In this document: piece after piece, positions 53,408 to 61,350 of the stretch
Layout: the number at the start of each line of letters is the position of its first letter
How positions within the stretch are numbered: the first letter of the stretch is position 1
DNA from: G963662605 sp963662605
GTDB lineage: Bacteria; Bacteroidota; Ignavibacteria; Ignavibacteriales; Ignavibacteriaceae
DNA: 64,000 bases
Direction of reading: 5' to 3'
NCBI GenBank assembly: GCA_963662605.1
Contig: OY759785.1
Location: 1 to 64,000 of the forward strand
Notes under the pieces: model-generated
Database searches by the model: none
What the model saw: only the letters and a program-made list of their open reading frames with translations
What the model was told of the DNA's origin: nothing
Made by a program: the position numbers and the translations under genes

Positions 53408-53938
53408 ATGAGCACTGAACAAAAAAACTGGTATGCCCTTTATACCAAACCCCGTCAGGAATTTAAAGCCGAAGCTCAATTACGGCAAATGGAGATAGCA
53501 CACTATTTCCCGACGATAACCGAAGTCCGCCAATGGAGCGACCGAAAGAAAAAAATTACCGAACCCCTTATCCGTGGATATGTATTTATTTATGCCTCGG
53601 AGCGGGAAAGACTAACTGCGCTTGAGCTTCCTTCTATTGTCCGTTGTGTTGTTGAACGCGGAAGGCCTGCGGTTATTCCGGGCTGCCAGATTGACAACCT
53701 CAAACGCTTTATTCAAGAGAATGTGCGCTATGAAATATTCGCGCATATTGTTAAAGGCTCAAAAATCAAAATTACGAATGGACCATTTAAAGACGTCGAG
53801 GGCGTTGTTGTAGAAGAGCCGACAGGCAAGTGCCTCGCTGTTACGATAGAATTACTGAACAGAACAATTGTAACGTACATTACCCAAAATGACATGATTC
53901 AGGTATTAAACGAAGATGAAGAGAATAGTAATACATAG
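53408..53938 (+). CDS. NusG-like transcription antiterminator (UpxY/RfaH-type paralogue)
   Basis: A 176-residue paralogue of NusG. The N-terminal NGN domain starts NWYALYTKPRQEFKAEAQL and includes EPLIRGYVFIY; the C-terminal KOW domain has IKITNGPFKDVEGVVVEE. Such special NusG proteins in Bacteroidota (UpxY type) allow RNA polymerase to read through long operons for polysaccharides or surface products. No polysaccharide operon is adjacent, so the target is unknown; the main nusG gene normally lies beside ribosomal protein genes and this one does not. It follows the kinase by 28 nt in the same direction. Confidence 0.88.
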   Translation: MSTEQKNWYALYTKPRQEFKAEAQLRQMEIAHYFPTITEVRQWSDRKKKITEPLIRGYVFIYASERERLTALELPSIVRCVVERGRPAVIPGCQIDNLKRFIQENVRYEIFAHIVKGSKIKITNGPFKDVEGVVVEEPTGKCLAVTIELLNRTIVTYITQNDMIQVLNEDEENSNT

Positions 53939-53988
53939 TATCGGATTTTAATAATTTCGTGTGTTCAATTATATATATAAGGTGCAAT

Positions 53989-54771
53989 ATGAATTTCTTT
54001 CGTATGATGGTATGTTTGCTCGGCTTGATGATGATGGGGAACGCGGCTCAGGCTCAATCGGTGCAGGATTTGATTTCGCAGGGCGATAAATTAGCACTCA
54101 AAGATTTTAACGATGCTAAGGCACTTGATGCTTTTCTGCAAGCCGATAAGTTATCCCCGAACAACTGGGAAATAATGTGGCGCATCAGCCGTTCATATGT
54201 AGATATCGGAGAACACCTTCCTGCCTCTACCGACGCGCAGAAAAAAGATGTAGAAAATAAATATCAGCTTGCATTCGATTATGCAGATAAAGCCGTTAAA
54301 CTTGCTCCGGAGAAATCAGTCACCTACCTTCGCCGCGCAATTGCCAACGGAAGAATTGCCTTATCGAAAGGTATTTTTTCGGTCATCGGAATTGTTAAAG
54401 ATGTGAAAGCCGACGTTGAAAAAGGAATTAGACTTAATAACGGCGGCGTTGACATTCAGGCAACTCTTCACTATGTGTTGGGCAGGACACACGCCAAGGT
54501 TTGCGAAAAATCAAAATTACTCCGTGTACCGCTTGGTTTAGGCTGGGGCGACATGGATGTATCATTTGCAGAATTTCAAAAAGCAATTGATATGCGTCCC
54601 GGATTCAGAATGTACCGCCTTGATTATGCTAAAGCGTTGATTGAAGAAGATGAATATCAAAAGGCAAAAGAGCAGCTTTATAAAATCCGCTCCTGCCCTA
54701 TTCTGGACGAGGATGATAATCAGGTGGCTTCCGATGCCGCGGCACTCATCGAAAAGATAAAGAACAAATAA
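53989..54771 (+). CDS. Exported TPR-repeat protein
   Basis: A 260-residue protein with a signal peptide (MNFFRMMVCLLGLMMMGNAAQAQ) and then helical TPR-like repeats: KALDAFLQADKLSPNNWEIMWRISRSY, YADKAVKLAPEKSVTYLRRAIANGR, and a third in YALGKALIEEDEYQKAKEQLYKI-type form. The layout recalls the RMD1-like TPR family, where a helix pair is followed by FSVIGIVKDVKADVEKGI. It is a likely periplasmic scaffold of unknown partner. The ATG at 53989 has AAGGTG before it; an ATG at 53959 is in frame but would delay the signal peptide. It is followed 13 nt later by the sirtuin gene. Confidence 0.7.
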   Translation: MNFFRMMVCLLGLMMMGNAAQAQSVQDLISQGDKLALKDFNDAKALDAFLQADKLSPNNWEIMWRISRSYVDIGEHLPASTDAQKKDVENKYQLAFDYADKAVKLAPEKSVTYLRRAIANGRIALSKGIFSVIGIVKDVKADVEKGIRLNNGGVDIQATLHYVLGRTHAKVCEKSKLLRVPLGLGWGDMDVSFAEFQKAIDMRPGFRMYRLDYAKALIEEDEYQKAKEQLYKIRSCPILDEDDNQVASDAAALIEKIKNK

Positions 54772-54784
54772 CAAAGCGGTTATC

Positions 54785-55528
54785 ATGATACTGAGCGATG
54801 CGTTAAAGAATAAATTGAAACATGCCGGGAAAATCGTTTTCTTCACCGGCGCAGGTATATCTGCCGAAAGCGGCGTAAGTACATTCAGAGGCGAAGACGG
54901 TATCTGGAAAAAGTTCAACCCAGAAGAACTCGCAAGTTTTCAGGCTTTTATGAAAAATGCCGATATGGTTTGGGAGTGGTACCAATACAGAAGAAAAATT
55001 ATTCATGAGGTCGTTCCCAACCCCGCGCATCTGGCAATAACGGAGTTTCAGAAATACTATCCGTCTGTTGTTGTCGTTACGCAGAACATAGACAATCTCC
55101 ATACCCGGGCCGGCAATAAAGAAGTGTATGAGCTGCATGGTAACATCGAGCGCAACTATTGCAGCGCATGCAAAAAAAGATATGATTTTCTTGAATTCAA
55201 AGATAAAAAAGTACCGCGCTGCGATTGCGGCGGTATGATCCGTCCCGATGTTGTATGGTTCGGTGAATCGCTGCCGGGCGATCAGCTTGAAGCGGGTGAA
55301 TTTGCGGCAGAGACATGTGATGTGCTTTTTTCCGTGGGCACATCGTCAATTGTTTATCCCGCCGCGTATATTCCGTTGCAGGCAAAGAAAGCCGGCAAAT
55401 ATGTTGTGGAAGTTAATCTGACAAAAACGGAACAAACGGAATATTTTGATGAATTGATCACCGGCAAAGCTGGAGAAGTTTTGCCGGCGATACTGGAGGA
55501 AATCAAATTGTTAAGAAAACCGCTTTAA
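54785..55528 (+). CDS. cobB: NAD-dependent protein deacylase (sirtuin, CobB-type)
   Basis: A 247-residue sirtuin. The NAD-binding signature is FTGAGISAESGVSTFRG. The catalytic motif TQNIDNLH and the acid-base His (YELHGNI) are present, as are the four zinc Cys (CSAC and CDC). A Tyr-x-x-Arg pair in WYQYRRK, known from CobB and SIRT5, suggests removal of succinyl or malonyl groups from lysine as well as acetyl groups. The enzyme is cytosolic and links acyl-lysine marks to NAD status. Its stop codon overlaps the radA ATG by one base (TAATG). Confidence 0.93.
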   Translation: MILSDALKNKLKHAGKIVFFTGAGISAESGVSTFRGEDGIWKKFNPEELASFQAFMKNADMVWEWYQYRRKIIHEVVPNPAHLAITEFQKYYPSVVVVTQNIDNLHTRAGNKEVYELHGNIERNYCSACKKRYDFLEFKDKKVPRCDCGGMIRPDVVWFGESLPGDQLEAGEFAAETCDVLFSVGTSSIVYPAAYIPLQAKKAGKYVVEVNLTKTEQTEYFDELITGKAGEVLPAILEEIKLLRKPL

Positions 55529-56877
55529 TGAAAAAACAAAAGACACAGTATATCTGCTCATCCTGCGGATATAAATCCCTCAGGTGGTTAGGCAAATGCC
55601 CCGAATGCGACAGTTGGAATAGTTTTGTTGAAGAAGTCGTAGAAAAGGAATTGCCGAAACATGCTGCTGCTCCGAAATCCACTCAGCCATACAGACTTAA
55701 AAACATAGAAGCCTCTTCATCGAACAGAATGAAAACGGGAATAAGTGAATTCGATCGCGTACTGGGCGGCGGACTTATGCCCGGCTCAATAACATTGCTT
55801 GGCGGTGACCCCGGCATCGGCAAATCAACACTCGTGCTGCAAGTCGCGGCAAATCTCACATCTAAAGTATTATATGTATCGGGTGAGGAGTCCGGCGAAC
55901 AAATCAAACTTCGCGCAAACAGACTTCATGTAAAATCCGAAGAATTACTATTCCTTCCCGAAACCGAACTGCACACAATTCTCTCGGTTATCAAACAGGA
56001 ATCACCTTCACTCGTTATCATTGATTCCATTCAGACCATTTACGATTCGAATTTGGAGAACTCCCCCGGTTCGTTGACGCAGCTTCGCGAAACGACATCA
56101 ATGCTGATGGAAGAAACGAAGAAACGTGGATTCGCTACCATTATTATCGGACATATAACAAAAGAAGGAACACTCGCCGGACCAAAAATCCTTGAACACA
56201 TTGTTGATACCGTAATCATGTTTGAAGGCGATACGAGTCACGCATTCCGCATACTACGCGCGCAGAAAAACAGATTCGGCAGCACGAATGAAATCGGTGT
56301 GTTTGAGATGCACGATTCCGGATTACGAGAAGTTACCAATCCAAGTGAATTATTTATCGGCGAAAGAAAGACAAACATATCCGGTTCGGTAATTTCCGCA
56401 AGCGTTGAAGGTACACGTCCCCTGCTGATTGAAGTACAGGCATTAGTAACACCGTCGCATTTCGGAAATCCGCAGCGTGTATCAAACGGCATTGATTACC
56501 GGCGATTATCAATACTGCTTGCAGTAATCGAAAAGCGGAACAGCAACAGACTGTCAGCGGCAAATGTTTTTCTCAATATCACCGGCGGTGTTCGCATTGA
56601 AGAACCCGCGATAGATCTTCCGGTCTGCTGTGCAATCATCTCCAACCTGCTTGATAAACCCATTGATCCAAGCATGGTTATCATAGGTGAAGTCGGACTG
56701 GGTGGAGAAATCAGAAGCGTGTCATTCCCCGAAAAGAGAGTGCAGGAAGCTGAGAAGATGGGATTTAGAAAAATCATCATGCCCGCGCAGAATGTAAAAG
56801 CGATAACCCACAAAGGCAACATGAAAATCATCGGCGTTGAATACCTCAACGAAGCCGCCGATTTGTGTTTGTTGTAA
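55528..56877 (+). CDS. radA: DNA repair protein RadA (Sms)
   Basis: A 449-residue branch-migration ATPase that helps process recombination intermediates. An N-terminal C4 zinc finger (CSSCGYKSLRWLGKCPEC), Walker A GGDPGIGKSTL, the RadA-specific KNRFG motif (KNRFGSTNEIGVFEM) and a C-terminal Lon-protease-like domain (about residues 275-449, GGVRIEEPAIDLPVC) are all present. The length is typical for the family. Translation is coupled to the sirtuin upstream through TAATG. The catalytic Ser of the Lon-like domain is normally absent in RadA, consistent with a non-proteolytic role. After the stop lies a repeat patch. Confidence 0.96.
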   Translation: MKKQKTQYICSSCGYKSLRWLGKCPECDSWNSFVEEVVEKELPKHAAAPKSTQPYRLKNIEASSSNRMKTGISEFDRVLGGGLMPGSITLLGGDPGIGKSTLVLQVAANLTSKVLYVSGEESGEQIKLRANRLHVKSEELLFLPETELHTILSVIKQESPSLVIIDSIQTIYDSNLENSPGSLTQLRETTSMLMEETKKRGFATIIIGHITKEGTLAGPKILEHIVDTVIMFEGDTSHAFRILRAQKNRFGSTNEIGVFEMHDSGLREVTNPSELFIGERKTNISGSVISASVEGTRPLLIEVQALVTPSHFGNPQRVSNGIDYRRLSILLAVIEKRNSNRLSAANVFLNITGGVRIEEPAIDLPVCCAIISNLLDKPIDPSMVIIGEVGLGGEIRSVSFPEKRVQEAEKMGFRKIIMPAQNVKAITHKGNMKIIGVEYLNEAADLCLL

Positions 56878-56915
56878 TCCGGGGGATAGAACGCGGATGA
56901 CACTGATGACGCAGA

Positions 56916-56936
56916 CCTGCCCGTCCGTCAGGCGGG
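56916..56936. repeat. CCTGCCCG...CAGGCGGG mini-palindrome
   Basis: A 21-nt copy 39 nt past the radA stop. It matches 8941-8962 except for one extra base there. The inner loop varies between copies while the ends are conserved. Confidence 0.6.
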
Positions 56937-57070
56937 TTTTCACGGATTCTTTTTAATAGTAAAAATCTGAATTGCGACCTGCGTTTTTCGCGTTATATAT
57001 AACAAACCGTCGCCTATTACCCGCTCAATGCCGCTTCTGCGGAGCTCACGTTTTCTATCTATATCCCTTA

Positions 57071-57233
57071 CCACGGGTTGAAACCTTTGCCCGCCGCACG
57101 CGTGGCGTGGCTACAAATATTCCGTTCCTACGGAACTTAACCACAAACCTGGCATCACTCTGTGTTTATTGCTATGCTCGTTTCGAAGTCGCGTAGCGAT
57201 GTAATATTTGCAGCCCCGGATTTCAATCCGGGG
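57071..57233. repeat. Composite repeat patch (CCACGG hairpin, CTACAA, GTTCCTACGGAACTTAA, CCCCGGATT hairpin)
   Basis: The patch repeats the order seen at 10245-10294: CCACGGGTTGAAACC, CTACAA and the 17-mer GTTCCTACGGAACTTAA at 57124-57140. The first hairpin carries about 20 extra bases (TTTGCCCGCCGCACGCGTGG) before its second arm. CCCCGGATTTCAATCCGGGG at 57214-57233 is a further perfect hairpin, and GTCCC-AT-CGGGAC lies near 57263. The whole interval 56878-57508 has no coding potential. Confidence 0.7.
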
Positions 57234-57307
57234 TAACCGAGTCAATAAAATATTCAGAGTCCCATCGGGACGGCATAAAATCTAAACCAATGAATATTCT
57301 GCTAAAA

Positions 57308-57396
57308 GTCATCTCGATACAAGGCTGTATCAAAACTCATGTTTGCAAAAATATTCCTTTTAATTCCGGTTTTGATACAGCCTCTACTCGATGACC
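57308..57396. repeat. Palindromic repeat with conserved ends, copy 5
   Basis: The outer ends match those of copies 1-4 (GTCATCTCGATAC and CTACTCGATGACC), but the inner stem is unrelated: AGGCTGTATCAAAAC pairs with GTTTTGATACAGCCT. Both halves changed together, which keeps the hairpin. It is 47 kb from the other copies. Confidence 0.8.
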
Positions 57397-57475
57397 CACT
57401 TATGCGAAATCACGCGGAAAAACAATAGTATCAATTTTCAACATCAGGAGCAGTCTTAGAGTGTGCCGGACAACT

Positions 57476-57489
57476 CATGGGTTAGGAAG
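57476..57489. repeat. AACCCATG palindrome, half copy
   Basis: CATGGGTTAGGAAG matches the right arm of copy 3 (34721-34734) exactly. The left arm is missing, so this looks like a broken copy. It is 20 nt from the antiporter stop. Confidence 0.6.
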
Positions 57490-57508
57490 ATTAAAAACGA
57501 TGAAGATA

Positions 57509-59470
57509 CTAATTTTCAGAAGTTAAAAGGCTTATTGCTTCATCTACTGCTTGATGGGTTCCGGTGAGGACGAGGATATCTCCGTATAATAAAACTTCAT
57601 CGCCTTTGGGATTGGTGATTGATTTTTCCTGCCGGACAATTGCAAGGATAGTCGCTCCTGTTTTAGCGCGCAGGTCAATTTCCTTAATGCTTTTATCTTT
57701 TACCGACGATGTTTCTTCGACAAAGAACGATTCCGTTACTCCCTGCATAAGAAGGTCGTTGAGATAATTTGCCGGAATAGATACTGCATCATTACGAAGC
57801 ATTTCATATGAACCCTGCCGCAAAATATTTACCTGCCTTGCAATCATATTCATCGGGATATGATAACGCTGTAAAACCCGGCTGAACATCTGCAATGATG
57901 TTTCAAATTCTTCCGGGATAACCTCATCCGCGCCGAGCTTTATCAAATCATCTACTTCGGCAACATATCGTGTCCGTACGACGGTGTAAATTTCCGGATT
58001 TAATCTTTTAACCAATTGCAGGCTTGCTTTTGTTGATTGCGGATCAGAAATTGCATACACTATCACCTTCGCCGAATCAATACCCATTCTCATGAGAATG
58101 TCTTTGCGGGTAATATCACCGTACATGATATTCTCCCCCGCGGCTTTAGCTTTTTTAATGGTGTCGGGATTCAATTCAAGCACGCAGTATGGTATTCCGG
58201 CATCTTTCAATACAGATGAAAGATTTTTACCGTTAAGTCCGAACCCTGCAACGATAACATGATTTGAAAGTGAAATTTTTTCGTCGCTCGACTCATCGCT
58301 GATTTCGGGAAGTTTTAAAAGTTTCGCAATGGCCGGGGCAAATTCAATGAACAGCGGAGTTATAATCATTGTGCAGATTGCAACACCGAGAAACAAATTA
58401 TACATGTCCGCATCAATGATATTCGTCTGAAATCCCGTTTGTGCAAGCACGAACGAAAACTCTCCGACCTGAAACAGCGATAGCGCTGTAATAATTGCAG
58501 TGCGCATCGGGAATTTTCTGATGCGAATGATAAAATAAATAATCAGTGCCTTCAGCACTAATATCATACCTGCAATAACAAGCGTCAAGGATATCTGCCC
58601 GATAAACCGGGATACATTTAGCAGCAATCCGATTGAAACAAAGAACAGACTGTTAAAAATATCTCTGAACGGAGTGATCTCTGCTTCTATTTCGTGACTG
58701 AAATCCGACTCGGCGATAATAAAACCTGCTATAAACGCGCCGATACTGAATGAGATACCGATACTGTGAGTTACATATGCAGTACCGAAGAGAATAACAA
58801 CCATTGTAACGGTAAATAATTCACTCGTTCGCAGGCGTGAGATTCCATACAGTATTTTCGGAACAACAAAATAAGAAAATGTGATGATGACACCGATAAA
58901 AAGAAGCGATTTACCTATCTGCTGCATGAACTGCATCGCGCTGAATGATTCGCCACCCGCGAGCATTGGAAGTATAAGGAGCATAGGAATGATTGCAATA
59001 TCCTGAAAAATGAGCGTGCTTAAAGTAATCCGTCCGTGAGGTGCATCGAGCATTCCTTTTTCACGGTATATCTTTAAAACAATTGCCGTACTGGAAAGAG
59101 AGACCAACATTCCCCAAAACACCGCCTGTTTGATCGGCACATGAACGAGATAGCAAACATACGTTATAACGCCGGTAGTGATAAGTACCTGAAGTGTTCC
59201 GAAATACAACAGCATGCTCTTCATTTTGAGCAACTTTTTTATGGACATTTCCAGACCGATAGAAAACATCAGTAGAATTACACCCAACTCCGCCATGACG
59301 TCTATCTCGGAGTTTTGCCCAATGAGGTTCAATCCCGACTGCCCGATGATAACGCCGGTCGCAAGAAAACCGATGATTGAAGAGATTTTTAATTTTTTAA
59401 AAAGGTAAATGATAGGTAGCGAAACCGAGAGGATAAGCAGAATGTCTCGAATGACGGTGAATTGTTCCAT
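57509..59470 (-). CDS. CPA2-family monovalent cation:proton antiporter with RCK domains (KefB-like)
   Basis: A 653-residue inner-membrane protein. Twelve or thirteen hydrophobic segments cover residues 1-385, with the transport motif FQDIAIIPMLLI (Gln-Asp pair in helix 5). A TrkA-N/RCK domain follows (VIVAGFGLNGKNLSSVLKDAG), whose Rossmann Gly motif binds NAD(H) or a nucleotide, then a TrkA-C domain to the end. KefB/KefC homologues exchange K+ or Na+ for H+. A glutathione-binding site cannot be judged. The ATG at 59470 follows AAGGG by two bases. It appears monocistronic, 56 nt from the next gene's stop. Confidence 0.88.
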   Translation of the reverse strand: MEQFTVIRDILLILSVSLPIIYLFKKLKISSIIGFLATGVIIGQSGLNLIGQNSEIDVMAELGVILLMFSIGLEMSIKKLLKMKSMLLYFGTLQVLITTGVITYVCYLVHVPIKQAVFWGMLVSLSSTAIVLKIYREKGMLDAPHGRITLSTLIFQDIAIIPMLLILPMLAGGESFSAMQFMQQIGKSLLFIGVIITFSYFVVPKILYGISRLRTSELFTVTMVVILFGTAYVTHSIGISFSIGAFIAGFIIAESDFSHEIEAEITPFRDIFNSLFFVSIGLLLNVSRFIGQISLTLVIAGMILVLKALIIYFIIRIRKFPMRTAIITALSLFQVGEFSFVLAQTGFQTNIIDADMYNLFLGVAICTMIITPLFIEFAPAIAKLLKLPEISDESSDEKISLSNHVIVAGFGLNGKNLSSVLKDAGIPYCVLELNPDTIKKAKAAGENIMYGDITRKDILMRMGIDSAKVIVYAISDPQSTKASLQLVKRLNPEIYTVVRTRYVAEVDDLIKLGADEVIPEEFETSLQMFSRVLQRYHIPMNMIARQVNILRQGSYEMLRNDAVSIPANYLNDLLMQGVTESFFVEETSSVKDKSIKEIDLRAKTGATILAIVRQEKSITNPKGDEVLLYGDILVLTGTHQAVDEAISLLTSEN

Positions 59471-59526
59471 AACCCTTCAGAGTCTTTATTACAATAAACT
59501 CAAAGTACGGGAAAAAACACAAGGAA

Positions 59527-60129
59527 TCAATGCCGCGATTTTTTTATCAGGCGCTCCCCGAGCTCAAATCCAAGTCCCAGTCCTGTACCGAGCAGGAGTC
59601 CGGCTTTTGTGTATCCGAAAATATACTTTGTGAATTCTACGGTAAATGAGCCGGAAAGAATCAGCTGAAGTGATGCCGCAAGTAAAAGCGCCGCGACGTT
59701 GGCAACCATAAGTATAACGCCGAGTCCGAATGCCTTCGCCTCGCGCAATTTTGCTGCGCGCGGAATAAAAATAGTTTTGTAGATATAAATAGCAGTCCAC
59801 ATACTTGCGATTAAAAACAACCAGTGGGCAATAAACATAGTAAACGTGTTTTGAGCTATGATCAGTTCAATAAGAAAAATTACTCCGGCATATAAAGCAG
59901 ATTGTTTTACGCCGACATATTTGAGCGTGGCGAATATCACCGCTCCCGGCAGTCCGACAGCGATAAATTGAGAAGCAATAGGATCGCCGCTGAGAATCTC
60001 GATTTGAAAGAAAAGAAAACCGACGGCAACCGCGCCGAAAATTCCGCACGCGGCAATAGTAAAGAAGTCTTCTAACGAAAATTCTTTTTGTTTATTCTCT
60101 TCCGGTTTTCTACTTCTTTTCCGCGACAT
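59527..60129 (-). CDS. Hypothetical membrane protein with five hydrophobic segments
   Basis: A 200-residue protein. A basic N-terminus (MSRKRSRKPEENKQKEF) precedes five hydrophobic segments. The last segment holds a Gly-rich run (GTGLGLGFELGERLIKK). I do not recognise a family. It overlaps the GIN-domain lipoprotein gene by 20 bases and is transcribed right after it, so the two may act together in the envelope. The ATG at 60129 lies within the upstream gene. Confidence 0.65.
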   Translation of the reverse strand: MSRKRSRKPEENKQKEFSLEDFFTIAACGIFGAVAVGFLFFQIEILSGDPIASQFIAVGLPGAVIFATLKYVGVKQSALYAGVIFLIELIIAQNTFTMFIAHWLFLIASMWTAIYIYKTIFIPRAAKLREAKAFGLGVILMVANVAALLLAASLQLILSGSFTVEFTKYIFGYTKAGLLLGTGLGLGFELGERLIKKSRH

Positions 60130-60790
60130 CAGGCCTCTCTTTTACTTTTCCAAGTCCGTTTATCACCTTGTGAGCTATGACCGGCTTGCCCTGATAAACG
60201 ACAGTACCGATACCTGAAATGGTTACTCCCAAAGTATCCGAAACGTTTGTTTCAACTTTGCCGGATCCGGATATTTTAACTATGCAATTTTTTGTTTTCA
60301 GGTCGAAGCCATGTACTTCTGCCGCGCCCGAGATTTCAATGTACTCTTTCTTTGCTGTTCCCTGCAGTTGATACATACCCGCACCGCTGATTTTACAAAC
60401 AAGCGAATCGGAATCTAACGGTTCGGTTGTTGTCAAAGTGACGGTACCGTTGCACTCAAGACGGTCAATTTGAATTATTGAAACATAGATTTTAACAATC
60501 TTTTTTGAGCGGGGTTCTTTTTTATAATCTATGGTGAGAATATTGTTCTCGATTTTTGTTTTTATCTTATTGATAACAGTGCTATCGGCCTCAATACGAA
60601 TGCCGGTCGAATCGGTCGGCGTAATAATAAGGTCGGCATCGCCGTTCAGTATGACGACGGAAAAATCGCCTTTATCACGAACCGTGGTAACAATCGCACT
60701 TGGTGTAGTTTCCTGCTTTTTCTCCCCGCATCCATTTACCAGCAAAGCTGCAAACATTGCAGCACATATAAAATATATTTTCGTTTTCAT
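60110..60790 (-). CDS. GIN-domain (DUF2807-like) lipoprotein
   Basis: A 226-residue lipoprotein. The lipobox LVNGC places the lipidated Cys at about residue 21, giving a membrane anchor. The remainder is a right-handed beta-type domain with short repeats around Ile-Ser-Gly (CKISGAGMYQLQG, YIEISGAAEVHGF, VKISGSGKVETNV, VTISGIGTVVYQG), which is the head GIN / DUF2807 pattern of Bacteroidota. The function is unknown, but it is thought to be a surface or periplasmic scaffold. The ATG at 60790 is preferred to one at 60796. Its 3' end overlaps the downstream membrane protein gene. Confidence 0.8.
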   Translation of the reverse strand: MKTKIYFICAAMFAALLVNGCGEKKQETTPSAIVTTVRDKGDFSVVILNGDADLIITPTDSTGIRIEADSTVINKIKTKIENNILTIDYKKEPRSKKIVKIYVSIIQIDRLECNGTVTLTTTEPLDSDSLVCKISGAGMYQLQGTAKKEYIEISGAAEVHGFDLKTKNCIVKISGSGKVETNVSDTLGVTISGIGTVVYQGKPVIAHKVINGLGKVKERPDVAEKK

Positions 60791-60983
60791 ATGCATAAAA
60801 TTTTATTTTTTATAACGTTCAATTTACAATCTAATTTAAAGAGAAGCACGAAGAATTATCAGACTAAGAAAAAAAGGCAAAACAAGTCACAAAGGAGGTT
60901 AATTCGTGAATACGTTCTTCTCTTCCCTCATCTACCGGGCATATTAAAAGTAACATCTCCTATGAAATAAACATCCCATCAAT

Positions 60984-61190
60984 CTCTCTCCCAAAGGGCA
61001 ATGGTGTCAACTTAAGGATGAAGTACGGTGAAAACGCCCTCAACCCTAACCCTTCTCCCCGAGGGAGAAGGGAATAGAAACATTGCTTTTTCTTTCTGCT
61101 TTACTTCCCTCTCCTTTGGGAGAGGGACTGAGGGTGAGGGCTTTTTTGATTTCGCTTACTAAGTTGACACCATTGCCCAAAGGGAGAGAG
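60984..61190. repeat. 207-bp composite inverted repeat (MITE-like)
   Basis: The outer arms, 60984-61015 and 61159-61190, are inverted copies containing TTGACACCATTGCCC. Inside them are a second set of opposed repeats: CCCTCAACCCTAACCC with CTTCTCCCCGAGGGAGAAGG on the left, and CCCTCTCCTTTGGGAGAGGG with TGAGGGTGAGGG on the right. There is no open frame of interest. Related CTCC...GGAG hairpins continue to 61258. Confidence 0.7.
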
Positions 61191-61231
61191 AGGCCGAAAG
61201 GTTCATTCCCAATAGTGCATCATGTTTTTTA

Positions 61232-61258
61232 CCCCTCTTCTCCCTATGGGAGAAGAGG
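61232..61258. repeat. CCCTCTTCTCCC hairpin next to the composite repeat
   Basis: CCTCTTCTCCC pairs with GGGAGAAGAGG around a short AT loop, part of the same CTCC-rich repeat family. It may be a second insertion. It lies about 100 nt from the mazG stop codon. Confidence 0.6.
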
Positions 61259-61350
61259 ACGGGTGATGAGGGCTCTAAAGCGACAATGAAACAGACACTA
61301 CACGAATGCGAAATGCCCACCGCCCTGAAAAACTCCAATTCATCCGGATA

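Noticed and set aside
61083..61289. A 68-codon frame in the CTCCC-rich composite repeat
   Set aside because: The sequence is repeat-derived, with opposed hairpin arms and no family match.
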